Part shown: positions 15,001 through 19,388 of the stretch, one piece after another
Layout of the letters: each line of letters opens with the position of its first letter
Numbering within the stretch: the stretch's first letter is position 1
Source of the DNA: Chitinophagaceae bacterium
Lineage (GTDB): Bacteria > Bacteroidota > Bacteroidia > Chitinophagales > Chitinophagaceae
Reading direction: 5' to 3'
Assembly (NCBI GenBank): GCA_947459295.1
Contig: CANHCY010000011.1
Location: 1 to 60,966 of the forward strand
DNA length: 60,966 bases
Translations under genes and position numbers: made by a program
The notes under the pieces: model-generated
What the model was told of the DNA's origin: nothing
The model's database searches: none
The model's input: the letters and a program-made list of their open reading frames with translations, nothing else

Positions 15001-16107
15001 TCATTGTATGTTAAAGATGCAAATGGAATTATTTCAAATAAAACATTCAGACGTGTTATAGTTATTGGTCAGGCTATAGTTGATTTTGTTGCAACCAATG
15101 CTTGTCAAGGTGCGACTACTTTCTTTATAAATAACAGTCAGCTTGGTTTTGGAAATAAGAATTTCTCTAAAATATTTTGGGATTTTGGAGATGGCACAAG
15201 TTCTTTAGCGGAAAATCCGAGCCATGTGTATGCAGCAGCAGGAACTTATAATGTAACACTAACCCTTAGGGGCGATAGCAGTTGTATACTTTCAAGTAAA
15301 ACAAAATCCGTTATTATTTATGGTAAACCCGCTGCCGATTTTAATTATACAGACAATTGTATTAATCTACCCATTCAGTTTACCAATAAAACAATTCCAG
15401 GAAATGGTGAATCTAACTATACTGTTATTGGTTGGGATTTTGGTGATGGCACTACAAGTAGTAGTATAGATCCAATACATACATATAATAGAGCTGGTAC
15501 TTATAATGTTCGTTTAATTGTTGCTAGTACAATTTGTGCAAATTCAAGAGATACGATTGTTAAGCAGATTAAAGTGAATATTCCAAGACCATCGATGGTT
15601 TACCCACTTGTTAAAGCAACACGCAATAGACAGCTTACATTAGTAGCGCAGCCTGGCGGACTGTCTTATATATGGTCTCCAAATGTTGGCTTGCAAGGAC
15701 CTAACCAAAGAAGCCCTCTTGCAAAATATACGCTCCTAGATCCTAATAAAATCAATTATACCATTACCATTAAAGATTCAAGTGGATGCGTGATCAAAGA
15801 CAATCAGGAGGTATGGGTATTTGATAAATCGGAAGTATATGTACCAACCGCTTTTAGCCCAAATGGAGATGGCGCAAATGATGTGTTATTGCCATTCTAT
15901 ATTAATATAGCTAAGTTAAATTACTTTAGAATTTACGACCGTTGGGGTAAGTTAATATTTGAAACCAATAATCTTGCAGAAAGTTGGAATGGACTTGTAA
16001 ATGGAAAACAGGCGCCGCTTGAAACTTATGCATGGACCATTGCATGTGTAGATGCGGATGGTAAATTGCTACTCAGAAAGGGAATGGTTACAATGATTAG
16101 AGATTAA
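1..16107 (+). CDS. Giant repeat adhesin with type IX (type B) sorting domain, 5' end outside window
   Basis: The reading frame is open from base 1, so the gene begins upstream; at least 5368 residues are visible and the first in-frame Met (base 226) is only internal. Residues 1-4190 are about 40 Ig/PKD-like repeats of 80-95 residues, each with a TICSG-like Cys motif, a TTYTW motif, a SQTLTN stretch and a TYTVTP strand. Two PA14-like domains lie at residues 1464-1643 and 1836-2006. More divergent PKD-like units follow, then three clear PKD domains with WDFGDG motifs (about 4945-5200). The last 90 residues start at VPTAFSPNGDG and include YDRWG and SWNG, the gliding-motility-associated C-terminal domain that directs type IX export. 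From the families I infer a very large cell-surface or secreted adhesin, possibly glycan-binding through PA14. The composition is extremely rich in Thr, Asn and Val. The signal peptide and true length cannot be seen. The stop abuts the convergent KAS III gene. Confidence 0.93.
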   Translation, partial: GDIVPSGTTYAWSVLPVVTGGLTGGATATGQSTINGTLTNPTNIPQTATYTVTPTSGSCTGPTFTVVATINPRPVVPNQTATICSGGTFTTSPTNNAPTTIIPTGTTYTWTVATNTNVTGQADQGVGQSNISQTLTNLTNTAQTVTYTVTPTSGAAGSCVGTNFTVTVTVSPRATIANKTASTCSGTGFTVTPSNVGGDIVPSGTTYAWSAPVVTGGLTGGALATGQSSIAGTLTNPTNTAQTATYTVTPTSGSCTGPTFTVVATINPRPVVPNQTATICSGETFTTAPTNNAPTSIIPTGTTYTWTVVDNVSVTGESAQIVGQSSISQALTNLTNTPQTVVYTVTPRSGDAGTCAGSTFTVSVTVNPRPIVTNRTATICSGTAFNIAPTNSPTANIIPASTTYTWTVVDNTNVTGDADQTIGVSTIGQTLTNLTNTAQTVVYTVTPTSGVSGNCVGSTFTVTVTVSPRATIANTTATTCSGTAFTVTPSNGTDIVPTGTTYAWSSLPVVTGGLTGGATATGQSSISGTLTNPTNTPQTATYTVTPTSGLCNGPTFTVVATINPKPAIANKTATICSGDAFTITPSNSGSEIVPASTTYTWTISTNTNITGQSAQSTAQSSIGQTLTNATNTTQTITYTVTPTSGAAGNCVGTSFTVTVTVSPKPRIANKTATTCSGASFTVTPISGTDIVPSGTTYSWSAPVVTGSLTGGAGASAQSSISGTLTNPTNTQQTATYTVTPTSGSCVGPTFTVVVTLNPRPVVANKTVVACSGAAFSVIPVNGSDVVPASTTYTWLTPTVTGLMTGGAGGTAQSSVFGTLTNSTTTTQTATYTVTPSIGSCTGSTFTVVATINPTPTVNSISNQVLCNAATSTAVSFSGTVAGTTYFWTNNNTAIGLVANGSGNISSFTATNSTNAPIVATITVTPIYSNGGQSCSGTSRTFTITVNPTPTVTDPANITLCRGSSSTTIILSGSAVSGTTYDWSNNNTAIGLAGSGTGNIGSFIATNTTNAPITSTVTVTPRYLNASLTCSGASETFTITVNPIPNVTKPTNQTICVGAGTSTVTLGGSLVSGTTYSWTNNNTAIGLGASGNGDIPSFVTTNTTNTPITATITVTPMYQNAGTTCSGPSQTFSITVNPKPAIPDQTVTTCTGSTFSFAAANSGSTIVPSNTTYTWTIFTNNVNLTGQTASASAQTSISQTLTSAVSSNQDIVYQVTPTSGSCAGTPFKLKVSVNNKTIISNIAQTVCTGESFSIAPSGAISGTTYSWNTPTVTGGLTGGLSGTTQNTISGTLSTVSNTTQSATYSVTPVLSVSSACTANPFSVVITVVPKPVIGNQTISICSGTTATVQPVNSGQTIVPASTMYTWVIKTDNADITGQTANTTPVNAFTQTLTGTTNASKDIVYTVTPQNGNCSGTPFDITVTVTPRLSIPDENVNICSGGSFNVTPSNSPPTTLLPDGTTYTWQTSLVGYLNISVYTNIFSPWLNNATELANSAGGTASYTATKYLGNTIPNLLSYSNTGQFNTVAGTNFGEYITKKYTGFFKAKETGTYTFSFEGSAAHDFRLNGNVIASKYGFMMNNTDALGTNTGTVSLTAGQYYPIQLLQFQGSTCCGTNGAFQFYWKRPSQNTWQQDMEELYAEIPSAYTGISGITIPSSPQNSISQTLTNSTNAPITVKYVVTPVSSVTGNCTVAPFLLNATVNPSPIIADATATICSSNNYTFASTNNADIVPVGTTYTWSISSDNTDITGQTAASTSQVNFTQTLINTTNVAKNIEYTLTPKFATCTGAAFKLTLTVNPKPIVPDQSATICSGESFTISPTNDPPNTLIPSGTKYTWRNDLRGFLNYQAYTNLFVSPPNNKAGLDGFFTGSPSATGIKSIDPSGINLLNWNIATELNSLIGTNLSDFFAYRLTGYFIPSETGTYTFSVEGDDAVDVLIDGNAVVAHYGGHAADPVGTHTGTISMQAGQSYAIQVRHQETWGGEALKMYWKRPSQNAWQQDETELYAALPVTNTSITGMSEQTTPQSSISQTLVNTTNAPVKVTYVVKPIGVLTGNCAGSTFNVEVTVNPKPTIANKTATICSGGSVAINPVNATDVVPANTTYTWTIATDNNNITGQTDASTAQSNFAQTLVNTTNAAQTIVYTVTPTSGAAGNCVGATFTVTVTVNPIPVIPNQLTTICSGTAFTITPAGTSGTTIVPVGTTYTWSVAANSNVSGQANQLIDQNNISQTLTNLTNAPETVIYTVTPLANGCAGNNFTVSVVVAPKPIITNIAATICSDDLLQVTPANGTNIVPANTEYTWTILTDNNSLTGQSAQNVAQSSISQHLINATSSVQTITYTVTPTAGSCVGSSFVLLATVHPIPKIANKVTTVCSDYAFVVSPSGGSDIIPTSTKYTWTILNDNSNLTGQSAISILQNNISQTLHNTTNIDQTIVYTVTPVSGAAGACVGLPFTTTVTVAPTPVIPALTDAVCSGGTFNVTPVNAGSTIVPVGTTYTWTIKTNNNALTGQSAVTTAQNSISQTLVNATNTAQTIEYEVVPTSGNCVGAAFVVTITVEPTPVINNQFATTCSGGFFSNSPINNGSVIVPSGTTYTWTVVQNPSVTGASDNPTPANNISQQLVNISSSDQTVVYTVTPTAGNCVGASFEVSVIVHPKIRPVDQFSIVCSGDVFFASAMGSVPGGTQYSWLIPTVTGGLTGGATGTLQNSVTGTLINPTNTAQSATYTVTPILVAPFDLCEVYDYIATVTVQPKPAIPNITAEICSAETYSVTPANGGTTIVPVNTNYTWTILTNNNNIVGQTSQFTPQNSFVQQLNNLTNTDQSIVYLVTPRAGICSGTSFTVTITVHPKPNILPQFATICSGNAFVIAPINSGTAIVPSGTTYTWTVLTDNNNLTGQSAQSVSSNTISQVLTNTTNQMQAITYQVLPTSGAAGGCVGNNFFVNISVAPKPFVLDQQTEICSGATFSVIPANGNGNIIPGGSLYSWTIFTNNNNITGQANETNEHPVISQTLQNTSNVDQTIVYEVIPRTGPCAGSPFKVTVVVHPAPTIPNQVVTICSETEIVLTPSSIIGAVVPSNSTYTWTITTNNNAITGQQAQNIGQATISQTLTNTTNIQQVIVYTIAPLSGVAGGCAGSPFTLTVQVDPKPSIVNQIVEVCSGGSFVAAPTNGNGNIVPAATRYTYSIFTDNNLITGQSNITAPQNNISQTLVNTTNVDQVIVYRVTPTAGNCVGSPFLLTVTVHPKPSIPAAVQTICSGSSFSIAPIHNGTTIVPLNTTYTWTVVNNPSVTGASNQAAPQNNISQTLTTSAFSPQDVLYTVTPTSGAAGACVGSTFTVTITVNPIPTVNGVNNQVICNGSTTTGVTFAGSVAGTVYNWTNSNTAIGLGASGTNSIPSFVTTNTTNATIFSTITTTPVYTNAGLGCTGASTSFTISVNPIPTVNAVANQTICVGGTTTLVTPTGNVVGTVYNWTNSNTSIGLGASGTGNIPSFVSTNTGNTPISSTITITPTYTNGGVLCAGAPITFTITVNPIPTVNSVNNQVICNGSTTTVVTFAGSVVGTVYNWISSNTAIGLGASGTNSIPSFVTTNTTNATIFSTITATPVYTNAGLGCTGASTSFTISVNPIPTVNAVANQTICVGGSTTLVTPTGNVVGTVYNWTNSNTAIGLAASGTGNIPSFVTTNTGNTPISGTITITPTYTNGGVSCAGAPITYTVTVNPIPTVNSVNNQVICNGSTTTGVIFAGNVAGTVYNWTSSNTAIGLGASGTNSIPSFVTTNTTNATIFSTITATPVYTNAGLGCTGASTSFTISVNPIPTVNVVASQELCTGAPTTLVNFTGFVEGTIYNWTNSNTSIGLGASGTGNIPSFTTINTGTLPQVATINITPIYTNIGLTCTGAARQFTFTVNAVPVIANLQETICSETRFTTVPQDGGAAINIVPPNTRYTWTVAPNANVTGQQNQLVPQANISQVLTNLTNVVQTVVYTVTPISGSNGACFGNSFTIAVTVNPKVTVPNQLVSICSEGSFSLTPATFSGITIVPIGSTFSWPIPTLSGAITGAAAGNNQNFIFGTLVNPTNTEQTALYTITPLSGNCTGNIFTISVEVKPRPRISSAITAPPICTNSVFNYAAQSTVVNTSYTWTRAAITGIQNPANSASGNIIQEILINTTAAPIVVPYTFTLTARGCVVTETISVTVLPTVQAQFASNNAAINCAPFVYNTYSTPSDFASVRWYYTDNNNVIIGNRAGYNSSFTFVQPGNYKVAMIAFHPNGCPDTLQKPVVITTSALVDFSPIDSMYCGPSKSVIFTNNTTYAGSGSVSYKWLVDGVVVSTNSTSLSYDFITLPTQVGVKRFTVTLEATTAVSGCVSMLSKNIYILPTPKSVFTTTPATGCIPLSVSFANTSLYTDTFKWYVNDSLFSTSQTPSPFVASKSNFTYKFKLIASANSGCISDSTEQIVNTLANPVVDFDTAGISKICKSAIVTLNNQSFIGANNNTTGLTYQWKINGQLQSSVLANPNFWLANSNALVDSVYNIQLLVTSTSGCKDSIQKPIVVKPTPKPLFTIVGGATRCASKNLTVGVINQTVAKGIPIYNWTIRNTGISNTLASASVRSAAQPNFSIPDNLSLVDSVYEIKLMVSTTDGCIADTSILIRVHPRPQSSIVLSSTANCGATNFVATASNMATIKTNIWSWSTSSFNAPTPVISFNNNTARFVLSENTTQQSIIYQIKITDTTAFGCMDTASALFTLHPKPQARFSYTKMDSCAVWKINISNTTILGNNDPLSSGVFEWLITKRGALQPVTAGTSFARFTSVSPIFNFTNTGTSDSLYDVKLIVGNKHGCLDSFVQTFAVHAKPRARILAGITVADAPFNITKQNNLLAVDYPNINGSYTWRVLHPISRAVIASTFDFYSNPYTIANSDDSVLVELIVGSLYGCAADTATVLFKTLPSIIADFTRSDSVDCSGSTAISFTDISKSKSAAIVERYWDFGDGTKANGAQVAHTYKMPGIYWVSLYVKDANGIISNKTFRRVIVIGQAIVDFVATNACQGATTFFINNSQLGFGNKNFSKIFWDFGDGTSSLAENPSHVYAAAGTYNVTLTLRGDSSCILSSKTKSVIIYGKPAADFNYTDNCINLPIQFTNKTIPGNGESNYTVIGWDFGDGTTSSSIDPIHTYNRAGTYNVRLIVASTICANSRDTIVKQIKVNIPRPSMVYPLVKATRNRQLTLVAQPGGLSYIWSPNVGLQGPNQRSPLAKYTLLDPNKINYTITIKDSSGCVIKDNQEVWVFDKSEVYVPTAFSPNGDGANDVLLPFYINIAKLNYFRIYDRWGKLIFETNNLAESWNGLVNGKQAPLETYAWTIACVDADGKLLLRKGMVTMIRD
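4390..4929 (+). other. PA14-like domain 1 inserted in an adhesin repeat
   Basis: About 180 codons interrupt repeat 15 straight after its TYTW strand. The motifs are typical of PA14/GLEYA-like modules: a TGFFKAKETGTYTFSFEG stretch, a DFRLNGN loop, an LTAGQYYPIQLL strand and a WKRPSQNTW strand. PA14 domains often bind carbohydrates; the ligand here is unknown. After the insert the host repeat resumes with its SISQTLTN segment. Confidence 0.8.
5506..6018 (+). other. PA14-like domain 2 inserted in an adhesin repeat
   Basis: About 170 codons interrupt repeat 17 at the same point as PA14 domain 1, after the KYTW strand. The motifs are LTGYFIPSETGTYTFSVEGD, a VDVLIDGN loop, a QAGQSYAIQVRHQE strand and WKRPSQNAW. 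It is clearly homologous to domain 1 but diverged, so this is not a very recent copy. The aspartates of the EGDDAVDV segment resemble the acidic loop that binds calcium in carbohydrate-binding PA14 proteins, which is an inference. Domain 1 has SAAHDF at this place and may differ in binding. Confidence 0.8.
10012..11703 (+). repeat. Six 282-bp tandem repeats in A-B-A-B-A-C order (564-bp higher-order period)
   Basis: Units start at 10012, 10294, 10576, 10858, 11140 and 11422, each exactly 94 codons long. Units 1, 3 and 5 (type A, NNQVICNGSTTT) closely match each other. Units 2 and 4 (type B, ANQTICVGG) closely match each other, and unit 6 is a diverged relative. Long stretches of A1/A2 and B1/B2 differ by only scattered bases, much closer than any other pair in the array. 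That indicates recent duplication or gene conversion of a two-domain block. It is also a place where short-read assembly could collapse or expand copies. Confidence 0.9.
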
Positions 16108-17181
16108 TTACATCCTGTAACAAACAGCATTGATATTCATGCCTGCTCCTACAGAAGCAAATAAAACAATGTCTCCTTTTTGCAGGCTATGATTTTCTAG
16201 TTGTCCGTGGTTTACTAAATCATACAAGGTAGGTATTGTTGCTACAGAGCTGTTACCCAGTTTGTGAATACTCATTGGCATAATATGTGCCGGTATTTCT
16301 TTGATGCCGTATAATTTAAATAGCACTTTAATAAATCCTTCGTCCATTTTTTCGTTGGCCTGGTGGAGGAAAAACTGTTTCACCTCACTCACGTGCACGC
16401 CTGCTTTATCGAGGCATTCTTTCATCGCGATAGGTACGTTTTTAATAGCGTACTCGTACACTTTACGGCCCTTCATTTTAATATAACGAACACTTGGATC
16501 GCTGTCTGGTTTATTAGATTTGCCCATGTATAAATAATAGGCTTCATCATTACAATGGCTTTGAACACTTGCTGCTAAAATGCCAGCAGTTGTATCTTCT
16601 TTTGCTTCTAAAATGGTGGCACCTGCACCATCACTAAATATCATGCTGTCTCTATCATAATCATCTACCACACGGCTTAAAGTTTCGGCACCAATCACCA
16701 AACATTTTTTTGCCATACCTGATTTTATAAAGGCATCTGCCTGAATCACGCCTTGTATCCATCCTGGGCAACCAAATAAAATATCGTAAGCCACACAATT
16801 CGGATTTTTGATACCCAAATCATGCTTTACCCTAGATGCAAGTGCAGGTAAAACGTCTGTTTGAATGGTTTTGTCTAATACGTTTCCAAAATTATGCGCT
16901 ACAATAATTTGATCTAGCGTTTCTGGATCAAGTCCTGCGTCTTCAATTGCTTTTTTTGCAGCGATGGTAGCCATATCAGATGCATTAATATCTGAACTGG
17001 TGTAGCGTCTTTCCTCAATGCCTGTAATGTCTTTAAATTTTTCAACAATTTCGGCGGAAGGTGTTTCTATCGCTTCTCCATGTTCTGTAAAAAAATGATG
17101 ATTGGTAAAATCAGTATTTTTTTTGATGCTTGGAGGTATATAAGAACCCGATCCTGTGATAACTGTTTTTAAATTAGACAT
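16108..17181 (-). CDS. 3-oxoacyl-ACP synthase III-like (KAS III/FabH family) protein
   Basis: This 357-residue thiolase-fold enzyme keeps the KAS III catalytic triad: Cys about 138 in FGCPG, His about 273 in LHQAN and Asn about 310 in GNSS. Members condense an acyl-CoA or acyl-thioester starter with malonyl-ACP, to start fatty acid synthesis or to build specialised lipids and polyketides. It is somewhat longer than housekeeping FabH (about 320) and has no fatty-acid genes beside it, so a dedicated lipid or aryl-polyene/resorcinol-type role is as likely as FabH. It is the last gene of a minus-strand operon with mannose-1-phosphate guanylyltransferase 16 bases upstream. Its stop codon directly abuts the stop of the giant adhesin gene. 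Family is certain, substrate unknown. Confidence 0.85.
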   Translation of the reverse strand: MSNLKTVITGSGSYIPPSIKKNTDFTNHHFFTEHGEAIETPSAEIVEKFKDITGIEERRYTSSDINASDMATIAAKKAIEDAGLDPETLDQIIVAHNFGNVLDKTIQTDVLPALASRVKHDLGIKNPNCVAYDILFGCPGWIQGVIQADAFIKSGMAKKCLVIGAETLSRVVDDYDRDSMIFSDGAGATILEAKEDTTAGILAASVQSHCNDEAYYLYMGKSNKPDSDPSVRYIKMKGRKVYEYAIKNVPIAMKECLDKAGVHVSEVKQFFLHQANEKMDEGFIKVLFKLYGIKEIPAHIMPMSIHKLGNSSVATIPTLYDLVNHGQLENHSLQKGDIVLFASVGAGMNINAVCYRM

Positions 17182-17197
17182 GCATTACTATTATGGG

Positions 17198-18280
17198 TTA
17201 TAAATATTTGTCACCTTTATTACGTTTAACTTCAGCAACGTATTCTTTAATGGATTGTTCCTTGTCTTTTTTACAAATGAGTAGAGCGTTTTCCGAATCT
17301 ACTACAATAAAATCATCTAAGCCTTGCAATACCATGAGTTTGTTTGCAGGCCCTGATACCATACATTTTGTGGCATCAATAACAATCACATTATCAGATG
17401 CTACTGCGTTGCCTAGATAATCTTTTTCTAAATTATCATAAGCGCTATTCCAGGTTCCTAAATCGCTCCATCCAAATGATGAAGGAATCACATATACATT
17501 ATCTGCTTTTTCCATGATGGCAACATCAATAGAAATATTAACGCAGAGTGGATATATTTTGTCGATCGCTTCTTTTTCTTGCGGGGTATTAAACTTATCT
17601 TTTGCAGCATCAAAAAGCTCAAACATTTCTGGTTGAAACATTTCAAATGCTTTTACAATTTGAGCTACTTTCCAAACAAAAATACCAGCGTTCCATAAAA
17701 AGTCGCCACTACTAATAAATGTTTTAGCAAGTTCTAGGTCTGGTTTTTCGGTAAATGTTTTTACTTTATAAATACCGTCACCCGCTTCTATGCTACCATG
17801 TTGTATATAACCATATCCAGTGTTGGGATGGGTAGGCTTAATGCCTAGTGTTACAAGCGATTTAATATGATTGACAAACTCAAGTGCTTTGTTTGTGGTT
17901 TCTCTAAACTGTTCTGCATCCAAAATCATATGATCGGATGGTGCAACAATTAAAGAAGCTTCTGGATCTTTTTGTAATAGCTTACAAGAGATATAGGCAA
18001 TACAAGCGGCCGTATTTTTTCTAGAAGGCTCTGCTAAAATATTTTGGACGGGAAGTTCAGGTAATTGTTCCTGAACAATGGATACATATTCTTCAGAAGT
18101 AACAATGTAAATATTTTCTAAAGGTATAAATGCTTTATACCTTTCAAATGTCCATTGAATCAGTGATTTCCCGGTATGTAAAATATCTAAAAATTGTTTA
18201 GGGTATGCAGTTCTACTCATAGGCCAAAACCTACTGCCAATCCCACCGGCCATAATGGCTACGTAATGGTGTTTATTCAT
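17198..18280 (-). CDS. manC: Mannose-1-phosphate guanylyltransferase
   Basis: This 360-residue nucleotidyltransferase makes GDP-mannose from mannose-1-phosphate and GTP, a precursor for surface polysaccharides and GDP-fucose. The N-terminus has the pyrophosphorylase signature AGGIGSRFWPMSR followed by the active-site PKQFL motif. An FTEKP motif and a WNAGIFVW segment follow mid-protein. The phosphomannose isomerase domain found in bifunctional ManC enzymes is absent, giving the short single-domain form common in Bacteroidota. The ATG lies only 2 bases after the stop of the upstream arabinose-5-phosphate isomerase, so the two are probably translationally coupled. The context suggests supply of envelope sugars. 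Confidence 0.92.
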   Translation of the reverse strand: MNKHHYVAIMAGGIGSRFWPMSRTAYPKQFLDILHTGKSLIQWTFERYKAFIPLENIYIVTSEEYVSIVQEQLPELPVQNILAEPSRKNTAACIAYISCKLLQKDPEASLIVAPSDHMILDAEQFRETTNKALEFVNHIKSLVTLGIKPTHPNTGYGYIQHGSIEAGDGIYKVKTFTEKPDLELAKTFISSGDFLWNAGIFVWKVAQIVKAFEMFQPEMFELFDAAKDKFNTPQEKEAIDKIYPLCVNISIDVAIMEKADNVYVIPSSFGWSDLGTWNSAYDNLEKDYLGNAVASDNVIVIDATKCMVSGPANKLMVLQGLDDFIVVDSENALLICKKDKEQSIKEYVAEVKRNKGDKYL

Positions 18281-18282
18281 AA

Positions 18283-19242
18283 CTAAATAAGTCCCTCTTT
18301 TATAAGTTCGTGGATATGTAATATGCCATAGTAGTCACCTTCTTTTGTAACAACCAAATGGCTAATTTCATTTTGCTTCATCTTATCAATCGCTTCTACA
18401 GCAAGGGTTTGATGATCTATTAAGTGGGGGGTATGTGACATAATATCGGCTGCCGTAATATTTTCTATCTGCACTGTTTTTTCTAGCATGCGCCTTAAAT
18501 CTCCATCTGTGATTACACCAGCAATTTGACTATTGTTGATCACTACCGCAACGCCCAATCTATGTTTAGTGATTTCAATAATCACATTTTTTAATGGCGT
18601 ATTAAGTGCAACGGTTGGTTTAAGATCCGTGTTTGTGAGATCCGCAACTTTTAAAAATAAACGCTTGCCTAAATTACCGCCTGGATGAAATTTTCCAAAA
18701 TCGGCACTGGTAAAACCTTTTAATTGCATCAGGCATACCGCAATAATATCACCCATTACTAGTTGAGCAGTAGTACTTGTGGTTGGCGCTAAATTATTAG
18801 GGCATGCTTCGGCACTAACCGATGCGTTTAAAATAAAGTCCGACTGTGCTGCTAAATAACTTGCAGTATTGCCTACAATCCCAATTAGTTTGTTGCCAAA
18901 GTTTTTAATGTAGGGAACCAGGGCTTTAATTTCAGGACTCTCCCCGCTCTTGCTAATAATAAGTACGATATCGTCTTTTTGTACTGTGCCTAAATCACCA
19001 TGAATAGCGTCGGCGGCATGCATAAATAAAGAGGGTGTTCCGGTAGAATTAAGTGTAGCTACAATTTTTTGAGCAATCAGAGCACTTTTTCCTATCCCGC
19101 TAAAAACCAAACGGCCCTTACAGTTGTTAAGAAGTTCAATTGCTTCAACAAAAGACGCGTCCAAAAATGTGGCTAGGTCTGCAATAGATTTTGCTTCTAA
19201 ATGAACGGTTTGTAAAGCGGTTTCTAATATTGCGTTTTTCAT
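18283..19242 (-). CDS. kdsD: Arabinose-5-phosphate isomerase, KpsF/GutQ family (SIS + two CBS domains)
   Basis: The protein (319 residues from the ATG at 19242) has an N-terminal SIS sugar-isomerase domain with GIGKSALIAQK and SKSGESPEI motifs. Two CBS domains follow (about 210-319), containing TDGDLRR and ending near HELIKEGLI. The family interconverts ribulose-5-phosphate and arabinose-5-phosphate, the first step to KDO of lipopolysaccharide. An upstream in-frame TTG at 19251 would add three residues, but it lies inside a TACCTTTG promoter box, so the ATG is preferred. It is the first gene of the operon with manC and the KAS III gene, and is divergent from recQ. Confidence 0.9.
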   Translation of the reverse strand: MKNAILETALQTVHLEAKSIADLATFLDASFVEAIELLNNCKGRLVFSGIGKSALIAQKIVATLNSTGTPSLFMHAADAIHGDLGTVQKDDIVLIISKSGESPEIKALVPYIKNFGNKLIGIVGNTASYLAAQSDFILNASVSAEACPNNLAPTTSTTAQLVMGDIIAVCLMQLKGFTSADFGKFHPGGNLGKRLFLKVADLTNTDLKPTVALNTPLKNVIIEITKHRLGVAVVINNSQIAGVITDGDLRRMLEKTVQIENITAADIMSHTPHLIDHQTLAVEAIDKMKQNEISHLVVTKEGDYYGILHIHELIKEGLI

Positions 19243-19248
19243 GCTGTA

Positions 19249-19256
19249 CAAAGGTA
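19249..19256 (-). promoter_or_regulatory. Bacteroidota -7 promoter box for the kdsD operon
   Basis: TACCTTTG on the minus strand matches the TAnnTTTG consensus of the Bacteroidota primary sigma factor exactly. It ends 6 bases before the kdsD ATG, so the transcript leader would be only a few bases. No convincing TTTG -33 element is seen at 19-21 bases upstream, so this remains a prediction. Confidence 0.45.
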
Positions 19257-19388
19257 AACTTTAACATGAAAGCACGCGTATTCAGACCATTCTTTGTTAA
19301 CTTCGCCGTCCTTTCAAAAAAAAGGATTAACTTAAACAAAGGACAAATTCCCGTTTTTAGTTGATTATGAAGGAAATACAGATGAGAA

